NCBI GenBank assembly: GCA_934271265.1
Contig: CAKQRE010000039.1
Span: forward strand, 1 to 64,000
Reading direction: 5' to 3'
DNA from: an uncultured Clostridia bacterium
Lineage (GTDB): Bacteria > Bacillota > Clostridia > Christensenellales > Borkfalkiaceae
Length of the DNA: 64,000 nucleotides
Position numbers and translations under genes: made by a program. The notes below the pieces were generated by a model. It saw only the letters and a list, made by a program, of their open reading frames with translations, did no database searches and was not told the DNA's origin. Each line of letters starts with the position of its first letter. Within the stretch, counting starts at the first letter, position 1. Shown piece after piece: positions 8,088 through 16,068 of the stretch.

Positions 8088-9482
8088 TCAAAACTCCTCC
8101 GATGGTGATAACAGATAACATTTTAACATATTCGAAGTGCTTTTGTCTACCTTTATACCGTCGGAAATCTCAATTCCGCAAATAAAAATCACTTCGCTGC
8201 CCCGACACAAAAGGGCAAGTCCGTCGCGGAAGCGCGCGGGGATCTTTTTATCGATGAAATATTCCTTCAGTTTTTTTCTTTTTCCGCCGAAGGGAGTAAA
8301 AACGTCTCCTTCGCGGCGAGTGCGGAACACACACCCGTCCGGGATCTTGTCGCCGTCGAAAAACAGCGTTTTCCGCGCGGAGAAACCGGCGTTTTTTAAG
8401 CGAGACGGAACGAACGCCTTCCATTCGCCCTTTTCCGCGTCCGTTATCGCAAACTTTTGGTCGCCGACCGAAAACGAGCGCACGGCAAAGGGGATCCCTT
8501 CGTCCCGGCAGGTTTCCGGCTTTTCCCTTCCCGCGTTTTTGCGGAAGGTGATCTTACCGTAATCGTTCACCGCCGTAACGCCGCACGGAAGATCGGCTTC
8601 CGCGCCGTTCCGTTCGCTTTGCAGCGAAAAAAGAAGGTCTATATGTCGTTTATCGTAGTTTTCCGTGATGCCGAGCCGTTTGAAAACCGAAAGCGCCGCG
8701 CGAGAAAATACGGCGTAGGGCAAACCGTTTTTCACCGAGATCTCCGAGCGGGAAACCGTCACGTATTTCTCCGCTTCGCCGCAAAGAAACTCCTCGTCCC
8801 GGGCGAGGACCTCCGCAAAACGGCAGATCGCCTCTTCCGCACCGGGAAACCGTTTTCCGATCAGGGGGATCGCTTCGTTACGCAGAAAGTTTCTGGCATA
8901 GGCGTCGTCCGAATTCGTTTCGTCCGTCACGTAGGCAAGCCCCCTCTCCTTCACGTAACGATCGATCTCGTCCCTTCCCGCGCGAAGTAACGGCCGGACG
9001 ATCGTTCCGTCTTCGCTTTGTTCTTTTATACCGCAAAGCCCGGCGGGTCCGCTTCCCCTGAACAGGCGAAAAAGAATGGTTTCCGCATCGTCGGACCGAT
9101 GATGCGCCGTTGCGACGACGTTGCAGAAACCGCTTTCGACCGCCTCGGCGAAAACGCGGTAACGCAGGATCCGCGCCCCTTCTTCGACACCCGTTTTATG
9201 TTCCCCGCAATAGGCGGGACAATCGACTTTCCGAAAAAAAAGGGGAACGCCCTTTCTCTCGCACAATTCTTTTACAAATAAACTGTCTTTTGCGGAATTC
9301 TCTCCGCGAATGCCGTGATCCACGTTGACGCAAACCACGCCGATCCCGAGTTTCTCCTTTTCGGCAAGCAGGAGATCGAGCAGACAGACGGAATCCTTCC
9401 CTCCCGATAACGCCACCCCGACGATCTGCCCCTTGCGGAACAGGCTTTCGTTAAAAGCGGGGCATAAAATATTCTTTTCCAT
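8088..9482 (-). CDS. tilS: tRNA(Ile)-lysidine synthase
   Basis: ATP-dependent enzyme that converts C34 of the CAU-anticodon tRNA(Ile) to lysidine, making it read AUA. The 464 residues contain the PP-loop SGGKDS at 26-31, the HHRSDDAETILFRLFRGSG block and ENSAKDS typical of the N-terminal catalytic domain, and a C-terminal tRNA-binding domain (GDVFTPFGGKRKKLKEYFIDKKIP). I chose the ATG at 9482 because TTAAGGAGGAAAAG precedes it; a longer frame adds 28 unsupported residues. It lies 20 bases after the HEPN-like gene and one base before hpt, so these are cotranscribed. Essential in nearly all bacteria. Confidence 0.96.
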   Translation of the reverse strand: MEKNILCPAFNESLFRKGQIVGVALSGGKDSVCLLDLLLAEKEKLGIGVVCVNVDHGIRGENSAKDSLFVKELCERKGVPLFFRKVDCPAYCGEHKTGVEEGARILRYRVFAEAVESGFCNVVATAHHRSDDAETILFRLFRGSGPAGLCGIKEQSEDGTIVRPLLRAGRDEIDRYVKERGLAYVTDETNSDDAYARNFLRNEAIPLIGKRFPGAEEAICRFAEVLARDEEFLCGEAEKYVTVSRSEISVKNGLPYAVFSRAALSVFKRLGITENYDKRHIDLLFSLQSERNGAEADLPCGVTAVNDYGKITFRKNAGREKPETCRDEGIPFAVRSFSVGDQKFAITDAEKGEWKAFVPSRLKNAGFSARKTLFFDGDKIPDGCVFRTRREGDVFTPFGGKRKKLKEYFIDKKIPARFRDGLALLCRGSEVIFICGIEISDGIKVDKSTSNMLKCYLLSPSEEF

Positions 9483-9502
9483 CTTTTCCTCCTTAAAAGA
9501 GG

Positions 9503-10216
9503 TCATTGTAAAACGCGGGCGATGAGCAGCGCGCCGAAAGAGATCGCGACGAGCGCCGCCACACACAGTAAAACGATCGTTATACTCTTATCCGCTTTCT
9601 TTTTTTTCTCCGTTCCGACCGCGCGTTCGGTTTTCGACGAAAGTTCTTTACGGAACGGTTTTTCTTTCGTCCCTTTTTCCGCATCGGGCACGCCGCCGTT
9701 CTGCAAAAGCCCGCCCGAAAAACGAACCGACTGCAACCCCTCGCCCGATCCCGCGTTTTCCGAAAACGTTTCCGCCCGAGAAAACACGTTTTCCCGCTTT
9801 TCCGCAACGGCTTCGTCCGAAGGATAATAAGTGTCCGAAGGATAATAGGTTCTGACGGAAGGTCGCGCCGCGCGAACCTTCCCCTCCGTTTTTTCCCTTT
9901 CCGCGATCCCTTTCAGCAGGGAAAGGGGATCCGTTCCCCGTTCCACGCGCCCGCAAAACTCGCGCAACCGTTCCGTATCCCTTACGGTGCAAACGCCTTC
10001 TTTCGACTCGTGCGCCAAAACGTTCCTCAATTTTCTGAGATAGATCAGCGTTTTTAAGTCTGCCTCGTATCTGTCTAACCGCGCCCGTCCGTAGTCTTCG
10101 ACGGAACGCATATCGTCGATATAGCGGCTTACGGCGTGAGTTTCTCCGTTCAGTTTTCCGCACGCCCTTTCAAGCCTTTTAAATTCTTCGAAAAATTCTC
10201 CGTCCGTTACGGTCAT
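9503..10216 (-). CDS. HEPN-like protein with C-terminal membrane helix
   Basis: Unrecognised 237-residue protein. Residues 1-100 are helical, with RNVLAH at 64-69, an R-x4-H pattern like that of HEPN domains (often RNases, or toxin and defence components). A Pro/Ser/Glu-rich linker with a short YYPSD repeat follows, and residues 211-237 form one hydrophobic helix, so the bulk would face the cytoplasm as a tail-anchored protein. The start at 10216 is chosen from where compositional sense begins; the ribosome site is weak (AGGACGGGG), and an ATG at 10276 is an alternative. It leads the tilS-hpt-bioY operon, which argues against a stand-alone toxin. Function unknown. Confidence 0.7.
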   Translation of the reverse strand: MTVTDGEFFEEFKRLERACGKLNGETHAVSRYIDDMRSVEDYGRARLDRYEADLKTLIYLRKLRNVLAHESKEGVCTVRDTERLREFCGRVERGTDPLSLLKGIAEREKTEGKVRAARPSVRTYYPSDTYYPSDEAVAEKRENVFSRAETFSENAGSGEGLQSVRFSGGLLQNGGVPDAEKGTKEKPFRKELSSKTERAVGTEKKKKADKSITIVLLCVAALVAISFGALLIARVLQ

Positions 10217-10404
10217 GTTTCCCCGTCCTGTAGCCGGCGTATCGTTTTCCGATAAGCCGCGCTTCTCTTTTTGCATTATATCATCCCGTCGGAAAAAAGT
10301 CAAACTTTCTTCGGACGGTAAAGAAACCGTAAGGCTGTTTTTGCGCTCCTTATCTTCCCGCATGCCGGGACCGGCAAAAGCGTTCGGCACTTTCACGCAG
10401 ACAA

Positions 10405-10446
10405 AAAGGCGACGCGCTTTCGGAAACCCTTACGCGCATCGCCTTT
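10405..10446 (-). terminator. Terminator of the sugar ABC ATPase gene
   Basis: AAAGGCGATGCGCG pairs with CGCGTCGCCTTT on the minus strand, followed by TT; it begins 20 bases after the stop codon. Confidence 0.75.
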
Positions 10447-10466
10447 CATAGCTGTTTCAAGCCGTA

Positions 10467-11756
10467 TTATTTCGTCTTTTTCTTATCCTTCTTCGCTTTT
10501 TTCGCAGCGAGTTCGGGATGTTCCAGAGCTTCCTTTTCGGCAGCGGCTCTTCTTTCGAGTTCCTTAACGGGAACATACGCTTTCGTGCCTTCGCCTTCCA
10601 GAATGGTAAGCTCGGTCTCTTTGTCGAAGAGGTGGCTGTGCATGATGTCGATCGCAAGCTCTACGATCTGATCTCTCTCGGTGGTGGAGCGGGAATCGAC
10701 TTTTGCGATCATCTGCTTCGTAGCGTCTACCAGGTTGGAAACGCCGTCGTTCTCGTCTTCCTGGAATACGCAGTAAAGAAGGGTTTCGGAACCGAGTTTT
10801 TCGACAACGTCTACCTTAACGTCGATAACCGTCTCTCTCGAATTGTTGATGAAGCTCTCTTCGTCGTGAAGATCTTCCGGTCTTACGCCGAATACGACGG
10901 GCTTACCGGTGTTGATATATTCTTTCGCGTTGATGATCTTATCGGACTTCGCCTTGGGAAGAGCAACCTTCTTGCCTTCGAATTCTACGTAGATCTTTCC
11001 GGAATTGTCGGAAGTCAGCGTAGCGTCGAAGAAGTTCATCTGCGGGGTTCCGATGAAGCCCGCAACGAACAGGTTTGCCGGATAATCGTAAAGTTTCTGC
11101 GGTGCGTCGACCTGCTGGATGAAACCGTCTTTCATAACGACGATTCTCGTACCCATCGTCATAGCTTCGATCTGGTCGTGCGTGACGTAAATGAAGGTCG
11201 TAGCGAGTCTGTGGTGAAGTTTGGTGATTTCCGTTCTCATCTGGGCGCGGAGTTTCGCATCCAGGTTGGAAAGGGGTTCGTCGAGAAGGAAGACCTTCGG
11301 TTCGCGGACGATCGCTCTTCCGAGCGCGACTCTCTGTCTCTGACCGCCGGAAAGAGCCTTCGGCTTTCTCTGAAGGTAAGTCTCGAGACCGAGGATCCTT
11401 GCGGCTTCCTTTACCTTTTCGTCGATCTCAGCCTTGGGAACTTTTCTGAGTTTCAGACCGAACGCCATGTTGTCGTAAACGGTCATGTGCGGATACAGAG
11501 CGTAGTTCTGGAACACCATCGCGATATCTCTGTCTTTCGGCTGAACGTTGTTCATGAGCTTTCCGTCGATATAAAGTTCGCCGTCGGAAATCTCTTCGAG
11601 ACCTGCGATCATACGCAGCGTGGTGGACTTTCCGCATCCGGAAGGACCGACGAAGACGATGAACTCTTTGTCCTCGATGTCAAGCGTGAAGTCCGTAACG
11701 GCAACGACGCCGGACGGGTACACCTTGTAAATGTCTTTGAGCAATAAGCTTGCCAT
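10467..11756 (-). CDS. Sugar ABC transporter ATP-binding protein (UgpC/MsmK type)
   Basis: Cytoplasmic ATPase that powers carbohydrate ABC importers. Walker A GPSGCGKST at 37-45, signature LSGGQRQRV near 135, Walker B VFLLDEP near 158 and a switch His are all present, followed by the TOBE-type regulatory domain (VVFGVRPEDLHDEE) found in MsmK, MalK and UgpC. At 429 residues it exceeds the usual 360-380, with an insertion in the regulatory domain (about 310-370) and a Lys-rich tail. It is monocistronic, and neither sugar permease pair in this window has its own ATPase, so it may serve several importers as MsmK does in streptococci. ATG at 11756 follows GAGGAGG. Confidence 0.93.
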   Translation of the reverse strand: MASLLLKDIYKVYPSGVVAVTDFTLDIEDKEFIVFVGPSGCGKSTTLRMIAGLEEISDGELYIDGKLMNNVQPKDRDIAMVFQNYALYPHMTVYDNMAFGLKLRKVPKAEIDEKVKEAARILGLETYLQRKPKALSGGQRQRVALGRAIVREPKVFLLDEPLSNLDAKLRAQMRTEITKLHHRLATTFIYVTHDQIEAMTMGTRIVVMKDGFIQQVDAPQKLYDYPANLFVAGFIGTPQMNFFDATLTSDNSGKIYVEFEGKKVALPKAKSDKIINAKEYINTGKPVVFGVRPEDLHDEESFINNSRETVIDVKVDVVEKLGSETLLYCVFQEDENDGVSNLVDATKQMIAKVDSRSTTERDQIVELAIDIMHSHLFDKETELTILEGEGTKAYVPVKELERRAAAEKEALEHPELAAKKAKKDKKKTK

Positions 11757-11813
11757 TTATTTTCCTCCTCAATCTCTCCGGCGATTTCCGCCGCAATCGA
11801 TTCTGTTATAATA

Positions 11814-11842
11814 ATTATACAGCATCCGGGCATTTTTTTCAA
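11814..11842 (-). promoter_or_regulatory. Sigma-A promoter of the sugar ABC ATPase gene
   Basis: Minus-strand TTGAAA, 17-base spacer, TATAAT. Confidence 0.75.
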
Positions 11843-11904
11843 TAGCATTTAACACAAAATTTGTCTGCACGGGGAATTAAATTTGTACATTCTGCCCAAA
11901 AGCA

Positions 11905-11933
11905 TTGCACTTTTCCTTTCTTAATGATATAAT
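11905..11933 (+). promoter_or_regulatory. Sigma-A promoter of the carbamoyltransferase-like gene
   Basis: TTGCAC, 17-base spacer, TATAAT. Confidence 0.75.
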
Positions 11934-11989
11934 ATGTGTGCCCAAAAGGGCAATTTCACTTTTGCCCGCCTGATGAGGAGGAGTTTGCT

Positions 11990-12898
11990 ATGGACATCAA
12001 CCGCTTTACCCCCGAGGGAAAACTCGAAAAGAAACACCTGATCTCCCTTACCAATTATAAAGAAGAGGAGATCCTCGAAATACTGCATAAAACAAAAGAC
12101 GTCGAGAGAAAACTGAACGCGGGCGAAAAACTTGCCGACCTGAAAGGAAAATTCGTCTGTCTGATCACCAAACACGGATTCACCAGATCCCGCATCGCCT
12201 TCGAAACCGCGGTAACGCGGTTATCCGGCTCTCCCGTCGTATGCGCCGTCCGCGGGACGGAGCTCGAAACGATGATCAACGACAAACTTTCCATGTCCGC
12301 CATCTCGGGATACGGGGTCAACGCCGTGGTCGTACAGACCTCGGAAGAAACGGACGCCGAAGCGATGGAACGCGGGCTCGACATTCCCGTGATCAACGCA
12401 AACGCGAAGAGCGGCCCCTGCGAAGCTCTCGCCGCGCTGTATGCGATCTGGCAGGAAAAAGGCACACTTTCTTCGCTGAAGGTAGCGATGATCGGCGACC
12501 CGGCGACGTTCACGGAAAACTTCGCCAACGCCTTTTGCGCCTGCGGGCTCGACGTTACCTTCGTCTGTCCCGAATCCCTTACGCCGGACGCAGCCTCTCT
12601 CGCCTATTGCCGCCAGTTCGGCGAAGTTCCGGTGACGGACGATTTAACCGAAGGATTGAAAGGAGCGGACGTCGTTTATGTTTCCGACGGCGATCTTCCG
12701 GCAGAGTTCACCTTAACGGAAGACGCGCTTGCCGCCGCAAAACCTTCGGCGATCGTTCTTCACGTTCTGCCGGTCGCGCCGGACGGGATCCTGTCGGAAG
12801 AAGTCGTCTCCTCGCCCGCCTTCGCGGGGCTTGCGGAAGCGCATGCCCTTCCCCTGGTGGAAACGGCGATCCTTTCGTTGCTCGTAGCAAAAAAATAA
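11990..12898 (+). CDS. Divergent aspartate/ornithine carbamoyltransferase family protein
   Basis: A 302-residue protein with the two-domain transcarbamylase layout (KKHLISLTNYKEEEILEIL at the start, LKGKFVCLITKHGFTRSRIAFETA, LKVAMIGDPA opening the second domain). The active-site blocks are altered: the carbamoyl-phosphate motif STRTR reads FTRSR at 64-68, HPxQ reads GPCE in the AALYAIW helix, and HCLP reads HVLP near 256. The family transfers the carbamoyl group of carbamoyl phosphate to an amine; whether this member does so is doubtful. The start at 11990 has GAGGAGGAG; the open frame begins 54 bases earlier. It is monocistronic with its own promoter and terminator, with no arginine, pyrimidine or polyamine genes beside it. 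Confidence 0.85.
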   Translation: MDINRFTPEGKLEKKHLISLTNYKEEEILEILHKTKDVERKLNAGEKLADLKGKFVCLITKHGFTRSRIAFETAVTRLSGSPVVCAVRGTELETMINDKLSMSAISGYGVNAVVVQTSEETDAEAMERGLDIPVINANAKSGPCEALAALYAIWQEKGTLSSLKVAMIGDPATFTENFANAFCACGLDVTFVCPESLTPDAASLAYCRQFGEVPVTDDLTEGLKGADVVYVSDGDLPAEFTLTEDALAAAKPSAIVLHVLPVAPDGILSEEVVSSPAFAGLAEAHALPLVETAILSLLVAKK

Positions 12899-12913
12899 AA
12901 CGACTTGAAACAC

Positions 12914-12950
12914 AAAAAGGGGTTCGCATTCCTTCGCGAATCCCTTTTTT
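12914..12950 (+). terminator. Terminator of the carbamoyltransferase-like gene
   Basis: AAAAAGGGGTTCGC / GCGAATCCCTTTTT (one wobble) followed by T residues, 15 bases after the stop codon. Confidence 0.85.
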
Positions 12951-12960
12951 CATGTCCGGC

Positions 12961-12996
12961 ATGCCGTGCAAAAATAATACGAACCTTGCCGGGCAT
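12961..12996 (-). repeat. Small palindromic repeat, copy 3
   Basis: Same element as copies 1 and 2 in the opposite orientation: minus strand ATGCCCGGCAAG, loop GTTCGTATTATT, TTTGCACGGCAT. Confidence 0.8.
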
Positions 12997-13046
12997 CCGC
13001 CGTCGCCTGCCATTTTACAGCAAACGAAGCGTGTTGCACCTCCCCG

Positions 13047-13337
13047 TCAAAGCTCGGAAAGCTGCCTGAAACTCTTTGAGAAAACATTCACTTTTTCTTC
13101 GATAATCGACTTATCGGCTTGTCTTCGTTCGCAATAACCGCTCTTTTCCGCCACGCGGAACAGCGTGCGGCGATCTTCCGCCGTTTTTTCGAGGGCGGTT
13201 TTCAAAACCTTGGAGAGTTCCTTTCCTTCCGTTTCGCCGAGACAAAGCGCATAGAGACCGAGAAGTTCTTTTTCCCCGGTCAGAATATCGGTAAGGCAAT
13301 CTTTTTCGTTGAGCGTTTTCCTGTCTTTCCCGTTCAT
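13047..13337 (-). CDS. Spore coat-like protein (CotF-type), 96 residues
   Basis: Small helical protein whose LNEKDCLTDILTGEKELLGLYALCLGETEGKEL stretch resembles the ferritin-like coat proteins of Clostridia (CotF/YhcQ type), which assemble on the endospore surface. The start at 13337 is set by AAAAGGAGGGG; the longer open frame upstream is not supported. It is the second gene of a pair, 11 bases after a 62-residue relative, so the two are probably translated together and their products may form one four-helix unit. The family assignment comes from pattern memory and is moderate; the helical nature is clear. Confidence 0.7.
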   Translation of the reverse strand: MNGKDRKTLNEKDCLTDILTGEKELLGLYALCLGETEGKELSKVLKTALEKTAEDRRTLFRVAEKSGYCERRQADKSIIEEKVNVFSKSFRQLSEL

Positions 13338-13348
13338 AGCCCCTCCTT

Positions 13349-13537
13349 TTACGCGAGCACGGAAAAGAGATCGCAAAACCTCTTCCCGTGATTTTCCGAA
13401 ACCTTTCTCAACGCCTGCGAGATCTCCGGATCGGTCAGCGTTTCCGAATAGATCCTTGCCTTTTTGCAGACGCTTTCTTCGAGCGCGAGAAGATCGGAGA
13501 TCGCGCCGATTTCGTTTACCGTCAGTTCTTTTTTCAT
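13349..13537 (-). CDS. Small coat-like helical protein, 62 residues
   Basis: First gene of the coat-like pair, with a good AAAGGAGAG ribosome site before ATG 13537. The sequence (LTVNEIGAISDLLALEESVCKKARIY, then a second amphipathic stretch ending HGKRFCDLFSVLA) looks like two helices, half of a ferritin-like bundle, similar to short partners seen beside CotF-like genes in Clostridia. Two Cys residues (24 and 55) could crosslink in the coat. No sporulation sigma-factor promoter could be picked out with confidence upstream. Confidence 0.65.
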   Translation of the reverse strand: MKKELTVNEIGAISDLLALEESVCKKARIYSETLTDPEISQALRKVSENHGKRFCDLFSVLA

Positions 13538-13599
13538 TTCTCTCCTTTCCGACCGCTTTTCCCCTGCCGGAATCGGACGGGATCCTCTTTCTGCCCGGC

Positions 13600-13622
13600 G
13601 TGCCGGACAAGAATAAACGGCA
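13600..13622 (-). repeat. Decayed palindromic repeat, copy 4
   Basis: On the minus strand ATGCCGT then TTATTCTTGTCCGGCA matches the left edge and right half of the element with most of the loop missing. It lies in the leader region of the coat-like genes. Confidence 0.45.
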
Positions 13623-13657
13623 TACCGCGGGGGTGTGCCGGCGGTCGGCAGCGACAT

Positions 13658-13696
13658 AAAAATACTCCCCGCGTTTTCCTTGCGAGGAGTATTTTT
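13658..13696 (-). terminator. Terminator of the HNH gene
   Basis: AAAAATACTCC / GGAGTATTTTT with a GC-rich inner part, 18 bases after the stop codon; nearly symmetrical, so it may work on both strands. Confidence 0.8.
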
Positions 13697-13713
13697 CCCA
13701 TGCCCGCCCGAAA

Positions 13714-14196
13714 TTATACCTCGGGCGGTCTTGTTTCTTTTGCAGGTGGATCTTTTTCGCTTTCGTCCTCGCCGAATCGTTTCAGCCAGGACAGATCGGT
13801 ACCCCATTCCGGCACCTCGTTTCTGCGGCGATGGGTCTCGTTCGCCACGCCGAGAGCTTTGCGGTAGTCGGCATAAGAGCACCGGTTCACCTTACAGAAA
13901 TGAGCGATCGCTTTGTCTTCGTCTCCGAGAAGCTGCGTTCTGCCGATATGGATCACGGAATGGCATGCATGGCACACGGCGATCACGTCTTCCAGCTTCT
14001 GTATTCCGCGGGTCTCGTCATAGCTCCATCGTTCGTGCGCTTCGAGCCGACTTGCTTTTCTGCCGCAGATCATGCACTTTCCGCCCGCGCGGGCATAAGC
14101 GTCCCTGCGGACGATATCCCACATTTTTTTCGGAAGATAACTGCGCAGATTGGAGTGCCAGCATCCGTCCGGCACCAATTCGAAATCGAGTTTCAT
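13714..14196 (-). CDS. HNH endonuclease-motif protein
   Basis: Cytosolic 160-residue protein with a zinc-ribbon HNH fold: CMICG, then EAHERWSYDE carrying the metal-binding His, then CHACHSVIHIGR. These match the beta-beta-alpha-metal nuclease motif. The rest, LRSYLPKKMWDIVRRDAYARAGG before and a short C-terminal domain after, is common among stand-alone HNH proteins of Clostridia. It would cut or nick DNA or RNA, but the target is unknown. No phage or restriction genes adjoin it; the ABC exporter operon lies 11 bases upstream on the same strand, so cotranscription with it is possible. ATG 14196 has a modest GAGAAG site. Confidence 0.85.
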   Translation of the reverse strand: MKLDFELVPDGCWHSNLRSYLPKKMWDIVRRDAYARAGGKCMICGRKASRLEAHERWSYDETRGIQKLEDVIAVCHACHSVIHIGRTQLLGDEDKAIAHFCKVNRCSYADYRKALGVANETHRRRNEVPEWGTDLSWLKRFGEDESEKDPPAKETRPPEV

Positions 14197-14207
14197 AAAT
14201 TTTCTTC

Positions 14208-15017
14208 TCAGTCAAGATTTAATTTTTTATTCATCAATCTGAGCGACCAGACAACGCTTCCCGCAAAAAGCGCGGCGCACGCGATCGCAGTGATCGATAT
14301 CATCAGGTGAATGGATGCCCTTCCGAGCGAAGTCGAAACGGCGAACGGAATGGTAATCAGGCGAAGAACGATCCCCTGCACGTATCCTAAACCGATCAGT
14401 ACACCGATGGTCGCGCCCGCCTTATGTTTTCTCGATAAACTGTGCGCAAGCAGGACGGCAAGCATCGTTTCCGCGAGACTCATCAGGAAATATGCGACCA
14501 CGCAGACGATCCCTTCGACGATCAGAAGCCACATTTCGGCGCTGCCGCTCTGCACGATCGTGGCAAGTATCGTTTTTATATCTTCAAAAAAACCGTTTAT
14601 CGCATACGAAGGAATGGCGATCAGAGCAAACAATGCGACCGATACGGACAAAGCGAGAGAAGAAAGAACCGAATATACGAGCATAACGAGAAATCTTGCC
14701 CAGAATTGCTCTTTCATCGAAACGGGAAGGGTAAACGTGAGATAGGCTTCGTCCGATGATACGGCGCGATAAAAACGATAGATCACGCAGATCTCCGCCA
14801 CCGTGAGAACACCCGACAACGCTAAAACGCTGACCATGATCATCATCGAAGACGTTGCCACCAGAAATCCGTTCGACGCCGAATCGGATTCCATAGAACG
14901 GAGAAACGCCCGGGACGACACGCCTATGATCACCCCGAGAACAATCATGGCGCCGTATAAGATAAAGGAAACGGAACGCAGTTTTTTAAATTCGTGCCTG
15001 AAAATTTTCAATAACAT
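14208..15017 (-). CDS. ABC-2 type exporter permease
   Basis: Integral membrane protein of 269 residues with about six hydrophobic segments and an EFKKLRSVSF start typical of ABC-2 permeases; DEAYLTFTLPVSMKEQFWARF near residue 90 is the cytoplasmic coupling segment seen in this family. It overlaps the end of the ATPase gene by 10 bases, behind a GGGAGGTG site inside that gene, so the two are translationally coupled and form one exporter. Similar pairs (YtrB/YtrC-like) act in stress or peptide-antibiotic response, usually beside a GntR regulator, which is absent here. Substrate unknown. Confidence 0.88.
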   Translation of the reverse strand: MLLKIFRHEFKKLRSVSFILYGAMIVLGVIIGVSSRAFLRSMESDSASNGFLVATSSMMIMVSVLALSGVLTVAEICVIYRFYRAVSSDEAYLTFTLPVSMKEQFWARFLVMLVYSVLSSLALSVSVALFALIAIPSYAINGFFEDIKTILATIVQSGSAEMWLLIVEGIVCVVAYFLMSLAETMLAVLLAHSLSRKHKAGATIGVLIGLGYVQGIVLRLITIPFAVSTSLGRASIHLMISITAIACAALFAGSVVWSLRLMNKKLNLD

Positions 15018-15706
15018 CTGAACACCTCCCGGAACAGCTCGTCGACCGTCTGCCCCTTATCGTGCAGTTCTTTCACGCTGCCGTAAGCGGTAAAATGATT
15101 GTATTGCAGAAAAATGTACTCGTCGAGGATCTCTTCCACGTCGCGGATGAGATGGGTGGAAACGATCACGGTCGCCCCGTTGCGATAAGAACTTAAAATC
15201 GTGTTCAGGATAAATTCCCTCGCCGCGGGATCGACCCCGCCGATCGGCTCGTCGAGCAAAAAGAGCTTTGACTTACGCGACATCACGAGCACGAGCTGAA
15301 CTTTTTCTTTCGTGCCTTTGGAAAGAGTTTTCAGTTTCGCTTCTTCCGACACCTGCAACGTCTGCAGCATGCCGAGTGCCTTATCCCTGTCGAAATCCTC
15401 GTAAAAAGTCCCGAAAAATTTCAGACATTCTTTCACCGTCATCGACGGATCGAGATACGTTCTTTCGGGGAGAAAGGAAACGATTTTTTTCGTTTCCACG
15501 CCGACGGGCATACCGTCCACAAGGATCCTCCCTTCCTCCGCGGTCAGAAGCCCCGCCACACATTTCAGCAGCGTGCTTTTCCCGCTTCCGTTCGGCCCGA
15601 GAAGACCTATGATCTTTCCCCCGCCGACCTTGATGTTCAACCCGTCGAGCGCGGTGAAATTCCCGTAGCGTTTCGTCAGGTTTTTGATTTCTAAAATATT
15701 CGCCAT
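15008..15706 (-). CDS. ABC exporter ATP-binding protein
   Basis: ATPase partner of the following permease, 232 residues from the ATG at 15706 (GGAGGA upstream); an open frame further upstream is not used. Walker A GPNGSGKST, signature LSKGTKEKV (a normal YtrB-type variant of LSGGQ), Walker B LFLLDEP and switch STH are all present, so it should hydrolyse ATP. It lies in the cytoplasm against the membrane. A 362-base gap separates it from the next gene upstream; I could not pick out its promoter with confidence. Confidence 0.93.
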   Translation of the reverse strand: MANILEIKNLTKRYGNFTALDGLNIKVGGGKIIGLLGPNGSGKSTLLKCVAGLLTAEEGRILVDGMPVGVETKKIVSFLPERTYLDPSMTVKECLKFFGTFYEDFDRDKALGMLQTLQVSEEAKLKTLSKGTKEKVQLVLVMSRKSKLFLLDEPIGGVDPAAREFILNTILSSYRNGATVIVSTHLIRDVEEILDEYIFLQYNHFTAYGSVKELHDKGQTVDELFREVFRCY

Positions 15707-15990
15707 AATTCCTCCGCAGGCGGCAACGCAGATCTCCCTTCCCGGAAAAGGCAGACACCCGTTTCCCGCCGATGAAACCATTTTAGCACGCCTCGCGATA
15801 AATTACAACGTTTTTCGGAGAAAATTATTCAACCTGCGGTTGATTTTTGACGTCACGTCGTTTCCGCCCTTTTCGCCGCCGCGATCCTTCTTACCGGATC
15901 AAACGCACAAATATCGCCCTATAAGCCGTTTATCGCCTATTTTCACAGGATCTCGCATCGTTACGGGACAAAGGGGATCGGTAATTCACG

Positions 15991-16031
15991 TTTTTTTAAA
16001 AAAACCTTGCGGAAAACTGCCCGCAAGGTTT
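15991..16031 (-). terminator. Terminator of the 370-residue lipoprotein gene
   Basis: AAACCTTGCGG / CCGCAAGGTTT stem with an 8-base loop, then seven T residues on the minus strand, about 40 bases after the stop codon. Confidence 0.85.
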
Positions 16032-16068
16032 TTCGTTCTCATCCGGAACACCGGACTTAATATAAAAT

